This document shows positions 27,234 through 36,304 of a stretch of 64,000 nucleotides of DNA, piece by piece (positions within the stretch are counted from its first letter, which is position 1; each line of letters begins with the position of its first letter). The notes beneath the pieces were generated by a model, which worked only from the letters and a program-made list of their open reading frames with translations, did no database searches and was not told the DNA's origin. Source of the stretch: Calditrichota bacterium (GTDB lineage: Bacteria; Zhuqueibacterota; Zhuqueibacteria; Zhuqueibacterales; Geothermadaptataceae). A program made the translations under genes and the position numbers. The stretch covers positions 248,001-312,000 of the forward strand of contig QQUE01000004.1 of NCBI GenBank assembly GCA_008501765.1, given 5' to 3'.

Positions 27234-28574
27234 GTGAAAATCTCTGCATTTCTGCTAAATTTTATATTCCTATTTTCATGCCTGCAAAATTTGATCGCTC
27301 AAAATAATCCCATCATCACATTGGAAGGTGAATTCTCAGCCCACACTACAGACCGGGCTTATTTTAACTCGCCAATCACTTCCGCAAACGGGGCACTATT
27401 TATTGCATTCATCAACAAAGATTTACAGCTCATCGTTGCCAAAAAAGATAGCGGACTCTGGCAGCAAACTGTCGTCGATTCGGCGGTTTATCCATCAACC
27501 TGGCACAGCGCCGCGTCGCTTGGAATCGATCGGCAGGGGTATATTCATGTCGTTGGAAATATGCACAGCACACCGTGGCAATATCACCGCTCAATTTTAC
27601 CCGGGGATATATCAGCGTGGGAATTCCGCGGCCAGGATGCAGGGCAAAACAAAGGGCACACCGTTTCAGCTGCCGATGTTCGGGATACGTGGATGGCTGC
27701 AGGTACAGCCGCCATTCCGGGAAATCAGATCACTTATGCATTTATGCGCAATGACCGCAACGGTCAGTTATATGTGGCTTTCCGGGAATGTTTTTACTGC
27801 GACAGATCCGATTATTATGCACGGGAATGGTCCGCTGGAATTGCCAGATATGACGAAGATAGCCAGACGTGGCTTCGAATTGGAGGCACGCAGCCGTGGG
27901 CACACGATACCGGTTTTGTTCCCCTGGGGATGCGGATGGCGTTTGATATTCGCAACCGGATGCATGTTTCATGGTTGTGGTATGACCATTACAAAAAAGA
28001 CCGCTCCCACGACACGGCACCCAATTTTCCAGCTTACGCCCAATCTTCCGATTCGGCAGGATCGTTTTATCGCAGCGATTTACAGACGCTCGAACTGCCG
28101 ATCGAGTTCAGCCAGACAGATACGTTGTGGTCGCCGTTTGATTTAGCGCCAAATTCCAAAGGATATTTCGAACGTTACACCGATATTGCAGTTGCGCCCA
28201 ACGGTTCACCATACGTTGTCCTTTTTCCCAAGTCGCCATCCACAGGCAGAAAAAGGTCGTACACAACCTACGTGCCCGGCTTCGGCTGGACAAAACCGGA
28301 AACCATGCCCTGGGCTGCAACGCGCCTGCTCATCGACAGCAAAGGCATGATGACGGCCATCTCCAGCGGTGTTCGGATTCATCGAAAAAAGCTGGATGAG
28401 CAAAATTGGAAGACCTACACTATCGATCTCAGCGGCGGGGGTTGTCTCGTAACGCCGGATTACAAATATTTTGAGGAAACAGATAATCTGCGGATTTACG
28501 CTCTTCAGAACCGTAGTGCAAGCACAGTTAAATTAAGAATCTACACCGTGTCGTTTCCCGATACAGGTGAATAA
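27234..28574 (+). CDS. Secreted BNR-4-like beta-propeller protein
   Basis: A 446-residue exported protein with signal peptide (FLLNFIFLFSCLQNLIAQ) and no type IX sorting domain. Repeating blocks such as SAASLGIDRQGYIHVVGNMHS, MRMAFDIRNRMHVSWLWYDH and YFERYTDIAVAPNGSPYVV suggest a five- to seven-bladed propeller of the BNR-repeat type (BNR_4-like, a family that includes some polysaccharide lyases). The conserved NMHS block and His/Tyr residues would suit carbohydrate binding or cleavage. GTG at 27234 is favoured because AAGGA lies eight bases upstream; the GTG at 27228 is too close. Enzymatic activity is an inference. Confidence 0.65.
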   Translation: MKISAFLLNFIFLFSCLQNLIAQNNPIITLEGEFSAHTTDRAYFNSPITSANGALFIAFINKDLQLIVAKKDSGLWQQTVVDSAVYPSTWHSAASLGIDRQGYIHVVGNMHSTPWQYHRSILPGDISAWEFRGQDAGQNKGHTVSAADVRDTWMAAGTAAIPGNQITYAFMRNDRNGQLYVAFRECFYCDRSDYYAREWSAGIARYDEDSQTWLRIGGTQPWAHDTGFVPLGMRMAFDIRNRMHVSWLWYDHYKKDRSHDTAPNFPAYAQSSDSAGSFYRSDLQTLELPIEFSQTDTLWSPFDLAPNSKGYFERYTDIAVAPNGSPYVVLFPKSPSTGRKRSYTTYVPGFGWTKPETMPWAATRLLIDSKGMMTAISSGVRIHRKKLDEQNWKTYTIDLSGGGCLVTPDYKYFEETDNLRIYALQNRSASTVKLRIYTVSFPDTGE

Positions 28575-28643
28575 TTTGGCAAAATTGTGTGGGTAGGCAG
28601 GGGATTAATTGCTTTTCAAAAATTCATTGCAAATAAGGCAAGA

Positions 28644-29060
28644 TCAGCTTGATATATTAAAAGTGTAAGTTACAACACCCGAGTCCGAAGCTTCGATATC
28701 TGCCAGATTATTTAAATGGCATTCGTCGAGAAGATTTTTTGCTTCGGCTGAGGAAATAGCCATATTCATTGAAACTTCGGCAATTGTCAGGCGGCCTTTG
28801 TTGGATTTTGCCAATTGCAGTAGCTGCCTTTCCAGACTTTCACTATCACGATTTTTCGCCTGAAGTTTCATTTTCCGGCATATGAGAAAACCAGCAACCA
28901 TCGGAATGATTCCCAGCAAAACCGTCCAGATAATCCATTCCGTTGTTGACTTTTCATTTTCCGGATCCACCATATTTCCGATAGAACCGGCAGTCATAAT
29001 GAATCCTAAAATTATTATCAAAATCCCGATAAAATAGACAATTCTTTCACCAAATTTCAT
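28644..29060 (-). CDS. Small membrane protein with C-terminal winged-helix-like region
   Basis: A 138-residue protein with two transmembrane helices (IVYFIGILIIILGFIMTAG and TVLLGIIPMVAGFLICRKM) and a cytoplasmic tail (about 75-138: LLQLAKSNKGRLTIAEVSM, AEAKNLLDECHLNNLADIE) that looks like a small winged helix. The family was not recognised. The ATG at 29060 was chosen because the 25 codons upstream of it have no signal and a GAGG-like site precedes it. It lies 80 bases after the heavy-metal-binding lipoprotein gene in the same direction. Confidence 0.6.
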   Translation of the reverse strand: MKFGERIVYFIGILIIILGFIMTAGSIGNMVDPENEKSTTEWIIWTVLLGIIPMVAGFLICRKMKLQAKNRDSESLERQLLQLAKSNKGRLTIAEVSMNMAISSAEAKNLLDECHLNNLADIEASDSGVVTYTFNISS

Positions 29061-29140
29061 TAAACTGCCTCGCCACTGATCAAACTGATTCTTAATTTTT
29101 AGTCTAAAAATGTACGGGACTTGCGCCCCGTCCACAAATT

Positions 29141-29512
29141 CTACATTTCAGTATTTTTAACCAAGCGCATCGGTTTCAAAAACATACCGCATTCTTCACA
29201 TTTGCCAGCTTCTTCTTTGCGGACATGGCTGTGTGTCAACATCGGGCAGCCGTAATATTCTTTCTGCTCATCAGAGGTTACGACTCCTGCGACCATTTCC
29301 ATCTGGCATTCCGGGCATTTTCCCGCTTCCTTGCTATGGATATGTTTGTGTGATTCCATCGGACAGGTATAATAAATCAGTTTTTCACCTTTTCCGGCGA
29401 CCTCTGCCATCGAATCATGAGCGTCCGCTTTTTCAGCCATGTGATCATCTTTATTCTCACAGCCAAAAACAACAAAAACGGCGAGCAGGATTAAAATTTT
29501 TGAAATACGCAT
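29141..29512 (-). CDS. Heavy-metal-binding domain lipoprotein
   Basis: A 123-residue lipoprotein: signal with lipobox (LILLAVFVVFGC), then a His/Asp-rich linker, then two copies of a Cys/His module: YTCPMESHKHIHSKEAGKCP with ECQMEM, and YGCPMLTHSHVRKEEAGKCE with ECGMFL. This matches the heavy-metal-binding YHS-like domain found in copper efflux proteins and lipoproteins. It probably binds Cu or Zn at the cell surface or in the periplasm. AAGGA lies seven bases before the ATG. Confidence 0.82.
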   Translation of the reverse strand: MRISKILILLAVFVVFGCENKDDHMAEKADAHDSMAEVAGKGEKLIYYTCPMESHKHIHSKEAGKCPECQMEMVAGVVTSDEQKEYYGCPMLTHSHVRKEEAGKCEECGMFLKPMRLVKNTEM

Positions 29513-29756
29513 GTGAATTCCTTTCAATTAAATTAACTTTATACAACCAATTGTTTTTCCAAATTTTTAAATGGGCAGATCTCTGGGGATCCAGATAACT
29601 CCGCGAGGACAACTAATTCTTTTATGAAGCCAAACAACGAAACACGCGATTTACTCCGAATAGTATTCTGGAGCAAACAAGTATGCGTTTGCAATGGAAT
29701 ATCTTCATTCATGATTCATCCGGAAGTAAATTATTAACCACAAAAAGATAAATTGA

Positions 29757-30182
29757 TCATTTTCTGGAAAACATCACTTCCAATACCAACTCATAATTGC
29801 CTTCAGAGTCAGGATTTTCCATTTTTAACACGACGCTGTTGGTACTAATTTTTCGAAAAGTTTGTCTCAATAAACTATCGTGCCAATTTATAAACAAAGT
29901 GTCATCATTAATGAAGTTGCATGTTGCCTTTGAAAAATTTCCTGAACTTTCAAACCACCAAAATCGATAAAATTTTAATTTTTCATCCCAGGAAAATATC
30001 GCATGGGCCTCGCCTTTTTCACCTTCAATCAATGATGAGTAATCGAAATAAACATACTTATCATCCATGGCCCTTTTGAAAGTTCCCTCACCAGTTCCCT
30101 TCATTGCTTTGCTCAAGGCACTTTGGGGAATATTATACACCAAATTCCAATCACCCAATAAAAAGTTGAATTTCTTCATCAT
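29757..30182 (-). CDS. DUF1579-like hypothetical protein
   Basis: A 141-residue protein with no signal peptide. NFLLGDWNLVYNIPQSA, then GTFKRAMDDKYVYFDYSS, FSWDEKLKFYRFWWFES and a C-terminal beta segment resemble the DUF1579/lipocalin-like fold, whose members bear a similar L-G-x-W-x start. Function unknown. ATG at 30182 with AAAGGA eight bases upstream. Confidence 0.55.
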   Translation of the reverse strand: MMKKFNFLLGDWNLVYNIPQSALSKAMKGTGEGTFKRAMDDKYVYFDYSSLIEGEKGEAHAIFSWDEKLKFYRFWWFESSGNFSKATCNFINDDTLFINWHDSLLRQTFRKISTNSVVLKMENPDSEGNYELVLEVMFSRK

Positions 30183-30326
30183 TATTAAATCCTTTGCTGT
30201 TGCATTTTTAAATGAACACAGGATCAATATGAATATTGAAAATATTTTTTCTTTTCATCGCAATTAAAACCTGATAATTTCATTCAATTAACAGGGCTTG
30301 CAGTAAAATATTTTGTTCAACGAAAG

Positions 30327-31223
30327 TCAGCCCACCGTGCCGCGCCCTGTGCCGGTGCGATAGTCAAATTCAGAACCAAAAATACTGTGCGGAATAAAAT
30401 AGACGACGAGAGTCACGATGCCAGCCAGGTAGATTGACCAACGATTTCGATGATCGCCGCGATTTAAATAAGCCGCCAGCAGCCAAAATGCCATCCCGAC
30501 GAGAACCTTGTTGTCCGTCCAATCATAGCCAAAGGGAAATCCTGACCACCAAACACCGAAGGCGTACCACTGCACCCATGGCCCCAAAAGAAAAGCGCCG
30601 AGAATTAATGAAATAATTGTGCTCCAAAGCATCCATTTAAAATTTCCATCAATTAGTGCCTCGAATACGGTTCGGATGCCGAAAGTCATAGATATGAAAA
30701 TAATAAAAATGTGGGGCAGCAAAGCGAAAACGGGCACAGCGCCTTTGTACCGGGCATAAACAGGATTGCTTCCGGTAATTGAAACAGGCTCGCCGGCAGC
30801 AGTTTTGATGTAGACGAAAAATTCGTATTTGCCGGCACGCACATCCAAACTCGGGAGTTCCGCGCCAAATCCGGACACCGTTTCTGTTCGGCCGCGGCGG
30901 GTGAACTCGAACTCGCCTTTTTGCATCGGTAGAAAGGACCAGTCATCATTGGATTTGAAACGGCGGTATTTTACGTTGCCCGTCAATCCTTCGGGCACTG
31001 GTTCAGTCAACATAATTTTAAGGCCAGTCCCAATATTTTCACTACGCAAAAACTTGAAATGTACCATGCCATCTGTGGTTTCGAAGTCCCCCTCCAAAGG
31101 ATAAGTCGGTCCGGTTTTATCCTGATAGGTGAAGCAGCCGACGGTGAGGAGAATCGCCAAAACCCAGAGAATTATACTTGTAAAAACCGGTCTGTTAGCA
31201 GAAAAATCGCGTAAAGCGGACAT
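30327..31223 (-). CDS. Multi-pass membrane protein, hypothetical
   Basis: A 298-residue protein with one N-terminal helix (FTSIILWVLAILLTVGCF), a beta-rich extracytoplasmic domain (about 40-160), and four or five C-terminal helices (VFALLPHIFIIFISMTFG; WSTIISLILGAFLLGPW; VGMAFWLLAAYLNR; YLAGIVTLVVYFIPHSIFG). The family was not recognised. It stands alone with the same direction as its three leftward neighbours. Confidence 0.6.
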   Translation of the reverse strand: MSALRDFSANRPVFTSIILWVLAILLTVGCFTYQDKTGPTYPLEGDFETTDGMVHFKFLRSENIGTGLKIMLTEPVPEGLTGNVKYRRFKSNDDWSFLPMQKGEFEFTRRGRTETVSGFGAELPSLDVRAGKYEFFVYIKTAAGEPVSITGSNPVYARYKGAVPVFALLPHIFIIFISMTFGIRTVFEALIDGNFKWMLWSTIISLILGAFLLGPWVQWYAFGVWWSGFPFGYDWTDNKVLVGMAFWLLAAYLNRGDHRNRWSIYLAGIVTLVVYFIPHSIFGSEFDYRTGTGRGTVG

Positions 31224-31759
31224 GTGAAAATTCCTTTTGCTGAATAGTTAAAATAGAGTTCGAAATAAGGCCCGTCATTTTATAATAAATCCACATTCTG
31301 AATTCAAAATACTGGCTATAAAATCCATTGTGCACCATCGGCGATGAAAATACTGAAACATCCGGCGAAAGGCAAGTGCAATCGCCCGAAAAAGCTGCAT
31401 TTTGAAGCCAAATTTTTCGCTATATTTCGCAGATTTTTTTGTTGCAGCGGAAAAACTCCGCGGAACTTGATAAATAAATTCTATATTCGACTAAAACATT
31501 CATTGCAAAAATTCGATTTTCCAGCCTGAGGTGGCAACAATTCTCAACCGTAACTCATTTGGAATGGCGATTGCCTATACACTCTAAATTCCCGTTACAA
31601 CTCTATCTTTTACAAAGTAAATTTATTAAGAAAAAAAACGGCTAATGTCCGAAACTTATCTGTAACCAACGCGTTTAATTTGTCTCAACTTTTTTAGGGA
31701 AACACGACCACAGACAATTTTATAGACAATTCACAATGTATAAATCCATGGAGATAAAT
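31224..31759. other. Divergent intergenic region, no gene seen
   Basis: A gap of 536 bases between the leftward membrane-protein gene and the rightward TonB receptor. It is AT-rich and should hold promoters in both directions. Short open frames inside have no ribosome-binding site or recognisable product. I see no repeat of the families found elsewhere. Confidence 0.4.
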
Positions 31760-34135
31760 ATGGCTCTACATAGAATTTTGCTTTTCTGTTTCTGCATAAC
31801 CAGTGCGCATTTAACAGCCAACGAACCGGAGTCGGGATTTAGCTCCATCAGCGGTTATGTTTATGACCAGGCGAACGGCGAAGCACTCATCGGTGCCAAT
31901 ATTTTTCTCGAAGGAACCACCCGTGGAGCAAGCACCAATGTCTCCGGTTTTTTCTCCATTCCGAAGCTGGTACCAGGCACTTACAATCTCATTTGCCAGT
32001 ACATCGGTTATAAAACCTGGTCAAAAAAAGTGGTTATCACCATTGTCGCACCCGAACCCCTGACTATTAATTTGCAACCGCAGACATTGCGAACGGAAGA
32101 AGTTGTGGTGACGGCAGAAAAGAAACGCACCATTGATCGTCTCTTTTCGCGGCCGGTTTCCCGTGTGGAAATGAGCGCCCGCGATATCAACGCCATCCCG
32201 CAAATTGCCGAGGCCGACTTGCTGCGCGCCCTGCAAACATTACCGGGAATTTTACCCGTATCGGATTTTTCCTCGGCGCTTTATATCCGTGGCGGCACGC
32301 CCGACCAAAACCTGTTTCTCATCGATGGGGCCGATGTTTATAATCCGGAGCACGCTTTCGGTATTTTTTCCACTTTCAACACCGATGCAATCAAATCGGT
32401 GGAGCTCTCCAAAGGTGGATTTGGTGCACAATACGGCGGCCGGCTTTCTTCGGTTTTGGATATCACCAATCTCGACGGCAACCGCAAGGAATTTGAAGGC
32501 ACCGCTTCGGTGAGCCTGCTTTCCGCGAAAACTACACTGCAAATGCCGCTGGGTAAATACGGTTCGCTTTCCGGTTCTTTTCGCCGCACTTATTTTGACA
32601 AAACGCTTGGCCCGAGCTTCGACGAAATCCCGGATTATTATTTCTACGACAGCAATGTAAAAGCTTTTCTCGATTTCGGACCACGAAACAAGCTAACGCT
32701 GAGTTGGTTTAGCAGCTACGACAACCTCAACGTTAATTTTAATACCAACTCGGAGATCGACGCCGGATTTCTCTACGACTGGGGTAACCAGACCGGCAGC
32801 GTGCGCTGGACCCACTTGTTTTCACCGCAGCTTTTTGCCAACTTCTGGGTCACCGGCAGCCGCTTCTCCTCGCAATTCGAATTTGAAAATGTTGTTGACG
32901 TCGAAGAAAAAAACGAGATTTCAGACGTGACTGCCAAAGGAAATTTACAATATTACTATTCGAAAAAATTTAACGCCACCTTTGGTTTTGAGCACAAATG
33001 GCTCGACGGCCGCTATCGTCAAAGCTGGCCCGGCGGCAAAGTGGATGCAGGCGGCGCCCCGCAGCATTCATCCGGCTATATCGCGTTAAACTGGAAACCG
33101 TCGGCGCTGTGGGATATCAATACCGGCTTTCGCATGCATTTTTTCAATTCGGAAAAAAATTATTACAACCCGTCACCACGGCTGGCTGTGAAATACCGTG
33201 CCACCGACACGATCAATCTGAAAGTCGCGGTCGGGCGTTACCACCAATATTTGCACCGCATTACACGGCCGTTTTTTGCCGACATCTGGTCGACCTCCAA
33301 CGAATATCAACGGCAGTCGGATTCCAGCCATCTTATTTTTGGTATTGAAAAAGAAATTGGCGAAAACTTCTCGCTTGAAATGGAAGGTTATTACAAAGAT
33401 TACCACAATCTCTACTCATTGGATCAAAATTTGAGCGCCAAAGTTATCCCGACTTATTATGAAAATGAGGAGCCGGTTTACGCCACCACCGAAGGACTTT
33501 TCCACAAAGGCAAAGGCTATTCTCAGGGGCTTGAATTGCTGCTGCGCAAAAACAGCGGCGCCATCACCGGCTGGTTTGGCTATTCTCTCGCCGCCACGAA
33601 ATACCAGATCGCGGCCATCAATCAGGGCGAAGAGTTTGCCCCGCGCCACGATCGCAGTTCGACGGTCAATCTGGTGAGCAATATCGATGTAAAAAATGCC
33701 TGGCGCAGCCTGCGCCACCGCAGCCACAAACGGGACAAAGGCCGCTACACTTTAGGGATTAACCTGGTTTATTCCAGCGGCCAGCCGATCACCACGCCGA
33801 GCTCGGTTTACATCACCAACACCATGCCCGACATTGACGGCACGGCGGGATTTGGCGGCGGCGGTGGGTTCTCCGCTTTCGCGCTTTACCCGACGACAAT
33901 CAATAAATACCGGTTGCCGCCGTACGCCCGGCTTGATCTCAGTCTGACTTATTTTCGCCAGTATAAAAACTGGTCGATGGCGCCCTACTTACAAATATTT
34001 AACGCCGGCAACCGCGACAATGTCTGGTTCATTCAGTACAACGACGAAAGCACGGAAGATAAAATCATTCAAAACGTTGAAGAAACCAATATGCTGCCGC
34101 TGCTGCCAACTATCGGCATAAAATTTGAGTTCTGA
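31760..34135 (+). CDS. TonB-dependent receptor with carboxypeptidase-like domain
   Basis: A 791-residue outer-membrane receptor. Signal peptide (LHRILLFCFCITSAHLTA); carboxypeptidase D regulatory-like domain (about 28-115: SGYVYDQANGEALIGANIFL, GTTRGASTNVSGFFSIPKL, YIGYKTW); plug with VSDFSSALYIRGGTPDQNLFLIDGADVYNP split over about 165-200; then a 22-strand-type barrel ending GIKFEF. This is the SusC-like/FCB form of TonB receptor. The uptake substrate is unknown. ATG at 31760 was chosen for GGAG seven bases upstream; two earlier in-frame ATGs exist. A DUF4249-like lipoprotein follows, an association known in Bacteroidota. Confidence 0.88.
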   Translation: MALHRILLFCFCITSAHLTANEPESGFSSISGYVYDQANGEALIGANIFLEGTTRGASTNVSGFFSIPKLVPGTYNLICQYIGYKTWSKKVVITIVAPEPLTINLQPQTLRTEEVVVTAEKKRTIDRLFSRPVSRVEMSARDINAIPQIAEADLLRALQTLPGILPVSDFSSALYIRGGTPDQNLFLIDGADVYNPEHAFGIFSTFNTDAIKSVELSKGGFGAQYGGRLSSVLDITNLDGNRKEFEGTASVSLLSAKTTLQMPLGKYGSLSGSFRRTYFDKTLGPSFDEIPDYYFYDSNVKAFLDFGPRNKLTLSWFSSYDNLNVNFNTNSEIDAGFLYDWGNQTGSVRWTHLFSPQLFANFWVTGSRFSSQFEFENVVDVEEKNEISDVTAKGNLQYYYSKKFNATFGFEHKWLDGRYRQSWPGGKVDAGGAPQHSSGYIALNWKPSALWDINTGFRMHFFNSEKNYYNPSPRLAVKYRATDTINLKVAVGRYHQYLHRITRPFFADIWSTSNEYQRQSDSSHLIFGIEKEIGENFSLEMEGYYKDYHNLYSLDQNLSAKVIPTYYENEEPVYATTEGLFHKGKGYSQGLELLLRKNSGAITGWFGYSLAATKYQIAAINQGEEFAPRHDRSSTVNLVSNIDVKNAWRSLRHRSHKRDKGRYTLGINLVYSSGQPITTPSSVYITNTMPDIDGTAGFGGGGGFSAFALYPTTINKYRLPPYARLDLSLTYFRQYKNWSMAPYLQIFNAGNRDNVWFIQYNDESTEDKIIQNVEETNMLPLLPTIGIKFEF

Positions 34136-34142
34136 TTCACAA

Positions 34143-34590
34143 AGCATCTCGAGTGTTTCGCTGATTTTTAAAGCGAAATGTATCGAAAGATGCGACCGCG
34201 AAGGCGCAACCGCCCCTTCGATACGCCCCGAAAAATCGCCGGGGCTACTCAGGATGCTGATTGTTGTATTAGTTGGTGAGATGCAGGAAAAATTACAGAA
34301 AAAGCATCTCGAGTGTTTCGCTGAATTTCAAGCGAAATGTATCGAGAGGTGCGACCGCGAAGGCGCAACCGCCCCTTCGATACGCCCCGAAAAATCGTCG
34401 GGGCTACGCAGGATGCTGATTGTTGTATTAGTTCGTGAGATGCAGGAAAAATTACAGAAAAAGCATCTCGAGTGTTTCGCTGATTTTCAAGCGATATGTA
34501 TCGAGAGGTGCGACCGCGAAGGCGCAACCGCCCCTTCGATACGCCCCGAAAAATCGCCAGGGCTACGCAGGATGCTGATTGTTGAATTAA
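34143..34590. repeat. Three tandem copies of a ~159-bp hairpin repeat
   Basis: Units start with AAGCATCTCGAGTGTTTCGC at 34142, 34302 and 34461 (periods 160 and 159). Each has a first hairpin (GCATCTCGAGTG and ATGTATCGA-AGATGC), a block CGCCCCTTCGATACGCCCCG, a final GGGGCTAC-CAGGATGC, and a 37-base linker. The copies are almost identical, unlike the single relative at 41203-41323. The period being divisible by three makes a long open frame (34125-34595) that I do not accept as a gene. Confidence 0.85.
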
Positions 34591-34661
34591 TTTGAGTTTT
34601 GAAAATAACGTTGAAAGGTTAAAACGTTCAAACATTCACACGATTGAAAAAAGGAAATGTA

Positions 34662-35570
34662 ATGAAACACCTGAAATATATCATCTTAACCAGCCTGTTG
34701 CTCACCGCCTGCGGCACCGGCGTCGTCGAAGTGGATGACAGCAATTACGAACCGAAAATCGCCATCGACGGCTATCTTTATCCGCACGCACCGGTGGCAA
34801 ATATCCGGGTGATGCGCAATTTTCCGCTCAACACTTCACTTTTGCGCACAGATATTTTTCTCACTGATGCCAAAGTGGTGCTCACTGACGTGGCCGCCGG
34901 CAAAGATTACCCACTGGCTTTTGATTTCGAAACCTTGGCTTTTGGTTACGAGGGAACGGATTTGCTCATCGAATATGGGCAGCCCTACAAATTGAGCATT
35001 GCGGCGACAATTGACGGCACGGAATTGCAATGCAGCTCCACGACCACCGTGCCTGCTGCCGGATTCAAAATCCTGCGGGAGAAATCAAAAACGGCGCCCT
35101 CCACTTTTTTTCCGGTCAACGATGATGGCAGCACGGAAAAATGGGAATACGTTTTCCAGCGCAGTCCGGACACTGGTTTTTACGCGCTGTCTGTTGTAGC
35201 TCTGGAAGCAGATGTCAACACATTTATTTATGACAGCCCCTACAGCCGCCACTTTGATGAGCCTGAAGATTTTGAGGACGAAGAATGGAAAAATCAGATT
35301 TACAATTTCACCTGGCAACAGGATTTGCAGCTAAAAACCGGGCAAACGATTTTGCCGCTGGACTGGTATCTTTTCGCATTTTATGGAAATTACCGCACCA
35401 TTCTCTACGCCGGCGATAAAAACTTCAAAGATTTTCTACTCACCTCCTGGCAAGTGCAGGAAATCGACGGCAACTTCCACGAACCGGTGCTCAACATCGA
35501 AGGGGACGGCATCGGTATCTTCGGCTCCGCTATCGCCGATACGGTGTTTCTGGAAGTCTTGCGTGACTGA
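34662..35570 (+). CDS. DUF4249-like lipoprotein, TonB receptor partner
   Basis: A 302-residue lipoprotein: signal with lipobox (LTSLLLTAC), then beta-rich domains with EPKIAIDGYLYPHAPVANIRV and LTDAKVVLTDVAAGKDYPL. This resembles DUF4249 proteins that sit beside TonB receptors in Bacteroidota and are thought to assist uptake at the surface. Acidic stretch FDEPEDFEDEEW near residue 205. ATG at 34662 has AAGGAA five bases upstream. The 526-base gap from the receptor gene contains the tandem repeat; co-transcription is likely but not certain. Confidence 0.75.
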   Translation: MKHLKYIILTSLLLTACGTGVVEVDDSNYEPKIAIDGYLYPHAPVANIRVMRNFPLNTSLLRTDIFLTDAKVVLTDVAAGKDYPLAFDFETLAFGYEGTDLLIEYGQPYKLSIAATIDGTELQCSSTTTVPAAGFKILREKSKTAPSTFFPVNDDGSTEKWEYVFQRSPDTGFYALSVVALEADVNTFIYDSPYSRHFDEPEDFEDEEWKNQIYNFTWQQDLQLKTGQTILPLDWYLFAFYGNYRTILYAGDKNFKDFLLTSWQVQEIDGNFHEPVLNIEGDGIGIFGSAIADTVFLEVLRD

Positions 35571-35586
35571 TTCAATAATCAACAGA

Positions 35587-35651
35587 CAACACTCAATAAT
35601 CAATGTCCAAATTTATTTAGTTTTTACTTGAAAATTGATTATTGAGTGTTG
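35587..35651. repeat. Perfect 18-bp inverted repeat (TGATTATTGAGTG family)
   Basis: CAACACTCAATAATCAAT (35587-35604) and its exact complement (35634-35651). Related copies lie at 44301-44381 and in part at 49095-49130. It is just downstream of the DUF4249-like gene. The rest of the gap to 36120 is AT-rich and shows nothing else. Confidence 0.75.
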
Positions 35652-36120
35652 AATATTGGATATTTATTCCCCCCACCCACTCAATTAATCCACCGAAAAA
35701 CATCACTTCGTTACAATTGCATTGCATTTCTTAAAAATAATTTATACAGTTATTTACAATTCGACTCGCCCAGGTAAGAATTGTTTTGCAGGGGTGCAAA
35801 AAACAGGACGCACGACGGGGTGATGCAATGCCTGAAATCTCAATTTTGATCACCGATTTACCACGAACTCACAACCGACGCAGCAGAATATTTAACGCAA
35901 ATTTAAATATTGGCAATCGATTTGGTGCCCATTAACTGCACCATTTTTTTGCAACTCATGTGCTCAATAAAGGATGGCGAGGCATTGAAAGTCCATTAGA
36001 CAGAAATTAGGTTGTCGTACGAATTATTTATGTCAGTTGCATATCAATATTTTTTCAGTTGATAAATCTTGATTTAACTTATTATTTTTATTTCATTAAA
36101 ACCGAAAATTGAAAAAGTTG

Positions 36121-36170
36121 TTATGTGGCACACAACAGTTACCTATAGCTTTCTTATGTGAGTCACATAA
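36121..36170. promoter_or_regulatory. Two palindromes upstream of the restriction gene
   Basis: TTATGTGA-G-TCACATAA (36154-36170) is a perfect 8-bp inverted repeat with one central base. GTTATGTGGCACACAAC (36120-36136) is a looser version of the same pattern 33 bases earlier. Both share TATGTG with the C-box region at 36253. They may be extra binding sites for the fused controller domain or for another regulator. Confidence 0.45.
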
Positions 36171-36256
36171 CATCTAGTTTTAGGTGATAATCTGATTTCC
36201 TGATTCACGATGAGAAGATTTTGAATATTTTGAATATAAAAATAACTTGACTATGT

Positions 36257-36282
36257 GACTTATAGTCCGTAGACTTATTGTC
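36257..36282 (+). promoter_or_regulatory. C-box operator of the restriction-modification module
   Basis: Two sites, GACTTATAGTC (36257-36267) and GACTTATTGTC (36272-36282), are separated by four bases. The first matches the GACTNNNAGTC controller-protein box exactly and the second differs by one base. The preceding TATGT and central CCGT also match operators of known C proteins as I recall them (Esp1396I, PvuII). The sites end 22 bases before the ATG at 36305, as expected for an autoregulated, leaderless C-gene promoter. Confidence 0.82.
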
Positions 36283-36304
36283 TACAAATTGCGATCTTGT
36301 CTCT

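Noticed and set aside
34125-34595. 156-codon open frame with a repeated CIERCDREGATAPS block
   Set aside because: It is produced by the 159-base DNA repeat whose period is divisible by three. It has no ribosome-binding site, overlaps the end of the receptor gene and also appears open in other frames.
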